Origin: Cohnella phaseoli | GTDB lineage: Bacteria; Bacillota; Bacilli; Paenibacillales; Paenibacillaceae | NCBI RefSeq assembly: GCF_003386235.1 | Contig: NZ_QRDZ01000014.1 | Coordinates: forward strand, 159,247-223,246 | Direction: 5' to 3' | DNA: 64,000 bases | In this document: piece by piece, positions 1 to 6,760 of the stretch | How the letters are laid out: every line of letters starts with the position of its first letter | How positions within the stretch are numbered: the stretch's first letter is position 1 | Made by a program: the position numbers and the translations under genes | The notes under the pieces: generated by a model | Database searches by the model: none | Told to the model about the DNA's origin: nothing | The model's input: the letters and a program-made list of their open reading frames with translations, nothing else

Positions 1-42
1 TTACTTAACGGGGGGCAGTTCGGGAACTCCTTTTGGAAAAGT

Positions 43-72
43 ATGACGTTTCTGAGTAGGCTATGCTATAAT
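43..72 (+). promoter_or_regulatory. promoter of antitoxin-like RNA (decayed module)
   Basis: A perfect -10 box TATAAT lies at 67-72. An acceptable -35 (ATGACG at 43-48, 18-base spacer, or TGACGT at 44-49, 17-base spacer) precedes it. The layout matches the promoter of the related RNA near 3.05 kb. Confidence 0.55.
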
Positions 73-78
73 ATACTC

Positions 79-216
79 AGAATGAGATTCATGGTAAAGG
101 AGCCGTGCGGCTAACACGACTCCCCACAACAGCCGCTTTTAAGGGCGGTAGGCTTATAGGAAGTGCGGCAGAAATAGACCGATTCCTTTGCGGGGGGGCG
201 GTCTATTTCCGTTTAA
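79..216 (+). ncRNA. antitoxin-like small RNA, paralog of the one near 3.1 kb
   Basis: An RNA of about 138 nt is predicted from just after the -10 box to the terminator at 171-214. Its 5' part resembles the RNA at 3086-3226: a stem of the type GGAG..CGTG / CACG..CTCC, then CCCACAAC, then a GC-rich segment. In both loci the 3' terminator hairpin overlaps the end of a small hydrophobic reading frame on the opposite strand. This is the layout of 3'-overlapping type I antitoxins such as RatA or SR4. The assignment rests on architecture and similarity between the two loci; transcript ends are inferred. Confidence 0.5.
171..214 (+). terminator. rho-independent terminator of antitoxin-like RNA
   Basis: A perfect 11-bp stem GAAATAGACCG (171-181) / CGGTCTATTTC (199-209) is followed by CGTTT. 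It also covers the end of the toxin remnant on the other strand. Confidence 0.6.
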
Positions 217-250
217 AGGACAGTATCGCAACGATCAGCGAACCGAACAT
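203..250 (-). pseudogene. decayed type I holin-like toxin remnant
   Basis: Only the C-terminal part of a small hydrophobic toxin remains: 15 residues reading MFGSLIVAILSFKRK, then a stop inside the terminator hairpin. The ending KRK-stop in the hairpin is the same as in the intact toxin at 3214-3291. Immediately upstream the same frame has a TAA, and there is no Shine-Dalgarno sequence, so the N-terminal part and the translation signal are lost. I read this as a dead copy whose antitoxin promoter and RNA still look intact. Confidence 0.5.
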
Positions 251-392
251 TTGTTAATTGAGCGACGAAAATTGTCGTTCTTTTTTATTGGTCAAATCCG
301 GTCATCGGATAAAAAAACAAGGCGATCGGGCATGTTGCCGGCGGACGAAAAGAGGTAGGGTGGAGGAAACGTTACGATGGAGGTCGAGGATC

Positions 393-1954
393 ATGTCGGA
401 TCAAGCCGAATTTCAAGCGGCTCAGACGACGATTGTGCGCAATGAACGGTTCATTCGGATTGCAGATGAGCTTAAGCCCGAATTTTATAGCGAGGAGGTC
501 GAACCAGCTCAGCTTGCGAGAGTCGAAGCCGACGATACGGCGATGCACGGATGGCGTGCGGTGCGCGATGCGGAGATCGGCTCGCTTGAGAGCCGGGAGC
601 TCGGGAAGGGGCAGTCGGCGATCACCGCGTCGGATACTTGTCGTTCGAGGTTAGGCCGGCCGGCAGTCCTCCGGATGCGCCGCTGAAGCTGAGACTGACG
701 TTCGGAGAGATGCCGGTCGAGATGGCGGTGCCGTTCGCAAGCTACGACGGCTCGCTCAGCAGCTCGTGGCTGCAGGAGGAGACGCTGTACGTGGACGTAC
801 TCCCGGGAAAAGTGAGTTTGCCGCGGCGCTACAGCTTCCGGTATGTGAAGCTCGAAGTGCTGGACACTTCCCCCAAGTATCGCGTAAGCTTTTTTAATCT
901 GAAATGCATGACCGTTACTTCGGCGGACAGAGCGAACGTTATCCCGTTCGATCATGTCGATCCGCTGCTGCGGGACATCGACCGGATCAGCGTGAGAACG
1001 TTGGAGGATTGCACGCAGGATGTATTCGAGGACGGACCGAAGCGGGACCGCCGATTGTGGCTGGGCGACTTGCGCTTGCAAGCGCTGGCGAATTACGCGA
1101 CGTTCCGCAACGACGCGCTCGTCAAGCGTTGCCTGTATCTGTTCGCCGGGGTGTCCGACGAACGCGGGCGGGTGTCCGCCAATCTTTTCATTGCGCCGGA
1201 GCTGATCGCGGACGATACGTATCTGTTCGACTACTCGTTGTTTTTCACTGTAACCCTGTACGATTATTATGAAGCGACCGGGGAGAGGGATACGTTGCAA
1301 GAGCTATGGCCGACTGCCCGCCGTCAAGTGGAGCTGGCGTTGGAGCAGCTGGACGACAGCGGTATCGTGCGGGACGAGGAAACGTGGTGGTCGTTCATCG
1401 ATTGGCATGAATCGCTAAATAAGCAAGCCCCGTCGCATGCCGTGCTTATTTATGCGCTGAAACGCGCTATTCGTTTGGCCGAGGCGGTCGAATGCGATAG
1501 CATCGGCGAATTAGAACGCTGTCTTGCCGACGCGCGGCGGACGGCGCTGGACTTGCTGTGGGATGCGAAGCAGGGCTTCTTCGTCAGTGGGGAAGGACGT
1601 CAGGTATCCTGGGCCGCGCAAATCTGGATGGCACTTGCCGAAGTTCTGCCGTCGGAAGAGAACAGAACGCTGATGCGGCGCTTGCTGAGCACGAAGCCGG
1701 ATATCGCACCGACGACGCCATACATGTACCATCATCTCGCGGAGGCGCTTCTTGTTGTCGGCTTGAAGGACGAGGCGGTGGACCTCGTCAAGCAATACTG
1801 GGGAGGCATGCTGAAGAACGGGGCCGATACGTTCTGGGAGCTGTACGATCCGGGCAATCCGGACTTCTCTCCATACGGCAGCCCCCTGATCAACAGCTAT
1901 TGCCATGCCTGGAGCTGTACGCCGACTTACCTGATCCGCCGTTACGGATTATAA
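393..1954 (+). pseudogene. alpha-L-rhamnosidase-like (GH78-type) gene, frameshifted
   Basis: The gene begins at ATG 393 after GGAGGTCGAGGATC and runs about 74 codons to near position 615, ending in RELGKGQS. The family sequence resumes in another frame at about 617 with GDHRVGYLSF and continues to the stop at 1954. Family members, as I recall them, have several residues between these two blocks, so a small out-of-frame deletion is the likely lesion. The rest reads like an intact (alpha/alpha)6-barrel glycosidase of GH78 type, with the conserved stretch EDGPKRDRRLWLGD. There is no signal peptide, so the enzyme would have been cytoplasmic. Its 3' end overlaps the convergent AraC gene by 13 bases. 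A sequencing error is the alternative to a true pseudogene. Confidence 0.7.
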
Positions 1955-2943
1955 GGCCCCGAGCGTGGAGCGTTGCGGAAATCATGGGGCGTCCGGCCGA
2001 AGCGGGCTTTGAACTTCCGGTAGAAAAATCCAAGGCTTTCGTACCCGCACTGTCTGGCGACCTCATCGACGCTTGCGTCGGTTTCCATGAGCAGCCGAGC
2101 TGCCCGGTTCAGCCGCTGTCGCTGCACCCAATCCGTGTAGGTGAGGCCCGTTCGGCTTTTCAACAGGCTGCCCAAGTATTTGGGACTGAAGTGGAAGCGT
2201 TCGGCCAGCTCGGCCAGCGTGCAGCTTCCCGGATTTTCTTCCATATAGAGCAGCACATCCCGGATCACCCCTTGAGGAAGCGACGGCTCCGGCTCATAGT
2301 TGAGATCAAGGTCGTAGATACGCATCAGCTCGATGAGCAAAATAGGCACGCAGTGACGCAGTAGATCGGCGGAATGTCCGTCCGGGTCGAAAAATTCGCA
2401 CATCATATCGCGCATCAGACCGTGCAGCTTCGCATATGGTCCGGGACGAAATACGATGTATCTTCCGTGCCGCTGCCGCTCGGACAGGGCATGGGCGATA
2501 AAGCTTGCGACCGCTCCTCCTTCGGGCATGCGGTCCGGGTAAGCGGATGCGAGCGCCTCCTTGCGCAGCAGCAGGTTCACAAGGATATCGTTCTCTTCCA
2601 ACGGCGCGATGCCATGCGGCACATTGCGATCCATTAAGCAGGCGTCGCCCTGGCGCAGCGTCACCTGCCGGCCGTCGATCCGCTGCTCGCACGAACCGGA
2701 GTACATATAGTTCAATTCGATAAAATCGTGCTTATGGACGGGCATGACGGCGAATCGGTGATGCTTGTGTACGGACACCGAATCGTTTCCGAAAAAATAC
2801 TTGCCCTGCATGCGGGGAATTCCGTCGGGCTCGTCTGCAAGCTCTCCGCCGTCGAAGTCGTTGACATTCTCGCGCGTACGGAGCTGAATGCGTTCGACCG
2901 CATCCAGGCCTCGAAGCAGCTCCTCCAATTGAAGATGGTTCAT
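1942..2943 (-). CDS. AraC-family transcriptional regulator
   Basis: This is a 333-residue regulator with an N-terminal cupin-like sensor domain (about residues 45-160) and a C-terminal AraC double helix-turn-helix (about 230-325). The recognition region includes LAERFHFSPKYLGSLLKS and the conserved end VARQCGYESLGFFYRKFKARFGRTP. I chose the ATG at 2943 because AGGG lies 6 bases upstream; an in-frame TTG two codons earlier is possible. It is convergent with the broken rhamnosidase gene, so it probably controlled plant-sugar genes such as that one. The ligand cannot be told from sequence. Confidence 0.85.
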   Translation of the reverse strand: MNHLQLEELLRGLDAVERIQLRTRENVNDFDGGELADEPDGIPRMQGKYFFGNDSVSVHKHHRFAVMPVHKHDFIELNYMYSGSCEQRIDGRQVTLRQGDACLMDRNVPHGIAPLEENDILVNLLLRKEALASAYPDRMPEGGAVASFIAHALSERQRHGRYIVFRPGPYAKLHGLMRDMMCEFFDPDGHSADLLRHCVPILLIELMRIYDLDLNYEPEPSLPQGVIRDVLLYMEENPGSCTLAELAERFHFSPKYLGSLLKSRTGLTYTDWVQRQRLNRAARLLMETDASVDEVARQCGYESLGFFYRKFKARFGRTPHDFRNAPRSGPYNP

Positions 2944-3050
2944 GCTCAACCCTACTTTTTTGAATATTGATCAAAATATAACATATGCGGGGCGGGATTG
3001 CTTCAATTCGTCCCCCCGGGGATCGGTATCCATTCAGTGTGACGGCAACG

Positions 3051-3079
3051 TTGCAAAAATGCGGCTGGTGATTTACACT
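3051..3079 (+). promoter_or_regulatory. antitoxin RNA promoter
   Basis: The -35 box is TTGCAA (3051-3056), the spacer is 17 bases, and the -10 box is TACACT (3074-3079). It reads toward the 3' end of the toxin gene on the opposite strand. Confidence 0.55.
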
Positions 3080-3085
3080 TAAATC

Positions 3086-3226
3086 ATAAAAAAGAACGGT
3101 GCGCCAACACCGTTCTCCCGCACAACGCTTGAGTGGGAAGCCTCCGAGCAAAGAAAAGAAATTTGAGTATGACAGAAAATAACCTGCCCCCTTGGCGCTA
3201 ACCTTAGGGCAGGTTATTTTCGTTTT
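3086..3226 (+). ncRNA. type I antitoxin RNA (RatA/SR4-like layout)
   Basis: A transcript of about 140 nt is predicted. It begins with a perfect hairpin GAACGGTG / CACCGTTC (starting near 3094) and ends with a 15-bp terminator that covers the last codons of the toxin gene on the minus strand. This 3'-to-3' overlap is the arrangement in txpA/ratA and bsrG/SR4 of Bacillus subtilis, where the antisense RNA blocks translation or speeds decay of the toxin mRNA. The RNA resembles the one at 79-216. Ends are inferred from promoter and terminator positions. Confidence 0.6.
3175..3226 (+). terminator. terminator of antitoxin RNA, overlapping toxin 3' end
   Basis: A perfect 15-bp stem GAAAATAACCTGCCC (3175-3189) / GGGCAGGTTATTTTC (3207-3221) is followed by GTTTT. 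The hairpin contains the toxin stop codon on the other strand and may also end toxin transcription. Confidence 0.75.
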
Positions 3227-3291
3227 AGGTAAGTTAGTAGGGCTAAGAGGAACATTCCTAGTCCGATAACTTCTAAAAGCGAAAACGACAT
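3214..3291 (-). CDS. type I toxin, small membrane peptide (holin-like/TxpA-BsrG type)
   Basis: This is a 25-residue peptide: a short N-terminus (MSFSLLEVIG), one hydrophobic segment (LGMFLLALLTYL) and a basic end (KRK). It is typical of Bacillales type I toxins that insert in the cytoplasmic membrane. The start is ATG at 3291, six bases after a perfect AGGAGGTG. That ribosome site is locked in a hairpin (3295-3317), as expected for such toxins. The 3' end is antisense to the RNA at 3086-3226. It lies upstream of and divergent from the cas operon. An upstream in-frame ATG at 3396 with its own AGGAGG would give 60 residues, but it lies upstream of the toxin promoter at 3350 and its extra sequence is not toxin-like. 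Confidence 0.7.
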   Translation of the reverse strand: MSFSLLEVIGLGMFLLALLTYLKRK

Positions 3292-3294
3292 ATA

Positions 3295-3317
3295 CATCAC
3301 CTCCTGCTGGAGGTATG
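3295..3317 (-). promoter_or_regulatory. hairpin sequestering the toxin ribosome-binding site
   Basis: On the minus strand CATACCTCC, AGCA and GGAGGTGATG follow one another. The anti-SD ACCTCC pairs fully with the SD GGAGGT across a 4-base loop, with extra pairing at the base. This would keep the full-length mRNA untranslated until processed or refolded. Confidence 0.65.
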
Positions 3318-3349
3318 TATTTCCTACCCAAGGCGGTTGTACATGGAAA

Positions 3350-3358
3350 ATTATATCA
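3350..3358 (-). promoter_or_regulatory. toxin promoter, extended -10
   Basis: The minus strand reads TGATATAAT, an extended -10 (TGn-TATAAT), about 60 bases upstream of the toxin ATG. No good -35 is seen, which fits an extended -10 promoter. Confidence 0.5.
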
Positions 3359-3482
3359 TAAAAACATCCTCGTAAAAAATGTCGAACTGCATCCATCCGT
3401 GCTCCTCCTGTTTTTGTATTAATCCTCCATGAATCTTAAGTCCTATGAATATTTTCATGCGAAATAAAGGAATTTTAGGGAT

Positions 3483-3517
3483 TTTTGTTGAATATAGGGA
3501 TATACGTCTCAACAAAA
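3483..3517. promoter_or_regulatory. inverted repeat upstream of cas3
   Basis: Perfect 9-base arms TTTTGTTGA (3483-3491) and TCAACAAAA (3509-3517) are separated by 17 bases, ending 16 bases before the cas3 TTG start. It could be an operator or a leader hairpin. The nearby AT-rich sequence (TATAGGGATATACG) may hold the -10. Confidence 0.45.
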
Positions 3518-3533
3518 GTGAGAAGGTGATCCC

Positions 3534-5960
3534 TTGGTCGCAGAATATGTCGCACATGTACGAGCCGGCGATGGAGCAAGTCAAAGTGTGAAGGGGCACT
3601 TGCTGGAGGTCCGGCAATTGGCGGAAGGGTTCGGAGAGAAGATTGGAGTTAAGCATATTGCCGGTCTAGCGGGAGTACTTCACGATCTGGGCAAATATAC
3701 GCAGGAGTTTCAGCAATATTTGGAGGAAGCAGTGAGCAACCCTGATACTCCTCCGAAGCGAGGAAGCGTCGATCACGCCACGGCGGGAGGGAAATTGCTG
3801 TACGAGAGACTGCATTCGGGTCAGCAGGATCGTTATCCGTGGATTTTGGCCGAAGTGGTGGGGAATACGATTATTTCTCATCATGCGTATCTTCACGATT
3901 TTCTGAATGAAAGTCTGGAATCGGATTATTTGCGTCGCGTTCGCGATAAAGAGCTGTGTGAATTTGAAGAAGCCAAGGGGCGGTTTTTCGAAGAAGTAAT
4001 GGGCGAAGCGGAGTTTAGGCAATACGTCTCAAAGGCTGTTGAAGAATTGGAGGCATATCTGACCCGGTCATCCTCGGAAAGCAATGAAAGCAAGCTGATG
4101 TTTCTCGCAAAATATGTGTTCAGCGCCTTGATCGACGCCGATCGTTCCAATACGAGAGCTTTCGAGGAGGATCAGTCGCCGGAGCCGGAAGAGGATCGAA
4201 AGGCTCTGTTCAGCGCGTATTACGATAAATTGATGGAGAGAATAGCCGGCTATGCCCAGCATGAAGATGCGGATTCGTCGATCAATCGATTGCGAAGAGA
4301 GATGTCGGAGCAATGCGAACGGTTTGGGGCAAGGCCGTCCGGCATTTATACGTTGTCAATTCCGACAGGCGGCGGCAAAACGTTAGCCAGTCTGCGTTAT
4401 GCCCTGCGGCATGCGATAGATTACGGGATGAAGCGAATCATCTATATTGTGCCTTTTACGACGATTATTGAACAGAATGCTGCCGAGGTGCGTAGCATTC
4501 TGGGAGACGATGGGAACCTGCTGGAGCACCATTCCAATGTCGCTCAAGACGACGATGAGGACGAGGAAGAAGACGGTAGAATCACGGTTCGGCAGAAGCT
4601 CAAGCTGGCGAAAGACAACTGGGATTCGCCGATTATTTTTTCAACGATGGTGCAGTTTCTGGACATTTTCTATGCCAAAGGGAGCAGGAGCATACGCAGG
4701 CTGCACAATTTGAGCGAAGCGGTCATTATTTTCGATGAAGTACAGAAGGTTCCGGTCAAATGCGTTTCCTTGTTTAATCACGCGCTTAATTTCTTGAAAA
4801 CGTATGGGAAATCCAGTCTGATTCTGTGTACGGCAACGCAGCCCGCACTGGACTTCGTCGAACGCAAGCTGGATGTGAGTGAAGATAGAGAGATGGTTGA
4901 GCGTCTGGATCGGGTCGTTGATGCTTTCAAACGGGTGGAGATCATCGATCGAGCGACAGAAGAGGTGTATGACAGCGACAAGCTAGCAGATTTCGTTGCG
5001 GAGAAAATCGGTGAAGTTCAGAGCGTACTGGTCATTTTGAATACGAAGACGGTGGTCAAAAGATTATTCGGATTGTTGGAGGGAAGCGACGTACCGGTGT
5101 TCCATTTGAGCACTTCGATGTGTGCCGCGCACCGCAAACAGATTCTGGATCAGGTGAAGGAGCATCTGTCCAACGAGGACAAAGTCATCTGCATTAGTAC
5201 ACAGTTAATTGAAGCGGGGGTGGATGTCAGCTTTGACTGCGTCATTCGTTCGCTTGCCGGGCTGGATTCCATTGCTCAAGCGGCCGGAAGATGTAACCGC
5301 CATGGGAAGCGGGGCATACAGAATGTGTACGTGATTGATCATGCCGAAGAGAATTTGAGCCGGCTGCCGGAAATCGAAGTAGGGAAGAGGATTACACGGA
5401 AAATTTTGACGGACCTCAAGCTCGACTCTAGCAAATATAGCGGACAGATTTTGTCGGTGGGGGCGATGGAACGATATTTTAAGGAGTTCTACAAGGCATT
5501 TGAGTCCAGCTTGAACTATTCGGTTCGTAAGCTTCAGAAGAATATGGTCGAGCTGCTGATGACGGATAGAAATAGAAACTCCTATAACCTTGAGTATAGA
5601 GGAAGTAAGGGGCAGTCTTTGCCGTTGTTTATCGTCAACAGCTACCGAACCGCAGCCGAGTATTTTGAAGTGATCGAGAGCATGACGACATCGGTTCTGG
5701 CTCCCTACGGGGACGAAGGTAAAGAACTGATTGCCGAGTTGAACGGAGCGGGAACAATCGAGAATCTGTCGCAGCTCTTGCGCAAAGCCCAGCAATATTC
5801 GGTTAACGTGTTCAAATACGAGTTGGACAAGCTGGCGCAAAATGACGGCCTGGTCAGCCTGCTGGATGGGAAGGTATGGGCGCTACGAGCGGGGGCATAC
5901 CATCAGAAGTTCGGGCTGGATGCGGAGAATGATAGTGGATTTGATCTCGGGATATTTTAG
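3534..5960 (+). CDS. cas3: CRISPR-associated helicase/nuclease Cas3 (type I-C)
   Basis: The 808-residue protein unwinds and degrades target DNA after Cascade binding. The N-terminal HD nuclease domain has H22, the HD pair H50-D51 (VLHDLGKYT) and later histidines in VDHATAGGK and ISHHAYLHD. The superfamily 2 helicase follows, with Walker A SIPTGGGKT near residues 276-283, DEVQ at 401-404 (in place of DEAD/DEAH) and the motif VI region STQLIEAGVDVSFD followed by QAAGRCNRHG. The start is TTG 3534 preceded by GAAGGTGATCCC. Eighty bases separate it from cas5c, where a second promoter sits. The length is normal for a fused Cas3'-Cas3''. Confidence 0.97.
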   Translation: MVAEYVAHVRAGDGASQSVKGHLLEVRQLAEGFGEKIGVKHIAGLAGVLHDLGKYTQEFQQYLEEAVSNPDTPPKRGSVDHATAGGKLLYERLHSGQQDRYPWILAEVVGNTIISHHAYLHDFLNESLESDYLRRVRDKELCEFEEAKGRFFEEVMGEAEFRQYVSKAVEELEAYLTRSSSESNESKLMFLAKYVFSALIDADRSNTRAFEEDQSPEPEEDRKALFSAYYDKLMERIAGYAQHEDADSSINRLRREMSEQCERFGARPSGIYTLSIPTGGGKTLASLRYALRHAIDYGMKRIIYIVPFTTIIEQNAAEVRSILGDDGNLLEHHSNVAQDDDEDEEEDGRITVRQKLKLAKDNWDSPIIFSTMVQFLDIFYAKGSRSIRRLHNLSEAVIIFDEVQKVPVKCVSLFNHALNFLKTYGKSSLILCTATQPALDFVERKLDVSEDREMVERLDRVVDAFKRVEIIDRATEEVYDSDKLADFVAEKIGEVQSVLVILNTKTVVKRLFGLLEGSDVPVFHLSTSMCAAHRKQILDQVKEHLSNEDKVICISTQLIEAGVDVSFDCVIRSLAGLDSIAQAAGRCNRHGKRGIQNVYVIDHAEENLSRLPEIEVGKRITRKILTDLKLDSSKYSGQILSVGAMERYFKEFYKAFESSLNYSVRKLQKNMVELLMTDRNRNSYNLEYRGSKGQSLPLFIVNSYRTAAEYFEVIESMTTSVLAPYGDEGKELIAELNGAGTIENLSQLLRKAQQYSVNVFKYELDKLAQNDGLVSLLDGKVWALRAGAYHQKFGLDAENDSGFDLGIF

Positions 5961-5977
5961 AACGAAAACATTAACAT

Positions 5978-6006
5978 TTGAACATATTCCATATATTATG
6001 TAGAAT
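5978..6006 (+). promoter_or_regulatory. internal promoter before cas5c
   Basis: TTGAAC (5978-5983), a 17-base spacer and TAGAAT (6001-6006) form a near-consensus sigma-A promoter in the 80-base gap between cas3 and cas5c. The ribosome site AAAGGAGGGGG follows. It would let Cascade and adaptation genes be transcribed apart from cas3. Confidence 0.6.
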
Positions 6007-6040
6007 TTAATTGTCAGAATAGTGAGAAAGGAGGGGGATT

Positions 6041-6760
6041 ATGAGAAACGCAGTAGAATTTGTCGTTCACGGCAAATACGCTCTATTCACCGACCCGCTA
6101 ACAAAGCTTGGGGGCGAAAAGCTTTCCTATCAAGTGCCAACCTACCAAGCCATTAAGGGAGTGCTGGAATCGGTTTACTGGAAGCCCACCTTGCTCATGA
6201 TCGTGGATGAAATCCGGGTGATGAAAGCGATCCGAATGGAGTCGAAGGGCATTCGACCAATGGAGTACGGCGGAGGCAACACGCTAGCCAACTACACGTA
6301 CTTGAAGGACGTGGAGTACCAGGTACGGGCGCACTTCGAGTTCAACCTGAACCGTCCGGACATGGCTTACGACCGGAATGAACATAAGCATCACAACATC
6401 CTGAAGAGGGCTTTGCATGTGGGAGGACGCCGGGATATTTTCCTGGGCTCCAGGGAGTGTCAGGGTTATGTGGAACCTTGCACATTCGGAGAAGGAGAGA
6501 GCTTCTATGATGGCTACGGCGACATCCACCTCGGCACGATGGTTCATGGCCTTAACTATCCCGACGAGACAGGCAGAGATCAAATGGAAGTCCGTTTGTG
6601 GAGCCCGGTCATGAAGAACGGCATTATCCAATTTATCCGGCCTGAACAGTGTCCCCAGGTGCGAACGATCGCGAATATGCTGCCCAAGCGCTTCGATCCA
6701 GCTCAAGTCGAATCGGCGGACGAGTTGCTTGCACAATTGGAAGTGGGGGGGAATCCATGA
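6041..6760 (+). CDS. cas5c: Cas5c (Cas5d), crRNA-processing endoribonuclease
   Basis: The protein has 239 residues. In type I-C, which lacks Cas6, Cas5c cuts the pre-crRNA in the repeat and stays bound to the 5' handle in Cascade. Residues Y46, K116 and H117 are present at the same positions as the catalytic triad reported for Bacillus halodurans Cas5d, and the segment NEHKHHN holds the K-H pair. The start is ATG 6041 after AAAGGAGGGGG. The stop overlaps the cas8c start by ATGA, showing translational coupling. It should be an active processing enzyme for the 32-bp repeats downstream. Confidence 0.96.
   Translation: MRNAVEFVVHGKYALFTDPLTKLGGEKLSYQVPTYQAIKGVLESVYWKPTLLMIVDEIRVMKAIRMESKGIRPMEYGGGNTLANYTYLKDVEYQVRAHFEFNLNRPDMAYDRNEHKHHNILKRALHVGGRRDIFLGSRECQGYVEPCTFGEGESFYDGYGDIHLGTMVHGLNYPDETGRDQMEVRLWSPVMKNGIIQFIRPEQCPQVRTIANMLPKRFDPAQVESADELLAQLEVGGNP

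Noticed and set aside
3086..3226. A CreA-type, CRISPR-repeat-derived antitoxin
   Set aside because: No similarity between the RNA and the 32-bp repeat or its ATTGAAAT handle; the layout is that of an antisense type I antitoxin.
3214..3396. A 60-residue version of the toxin starting at 3396, with its own AGGAGG
   Set aside because: It would start upstream of the extended -10 at 3350, and the added N-terminus is unlike small toxins; the ATG at 3291 has the canonical SD and its sequestering hairpin.
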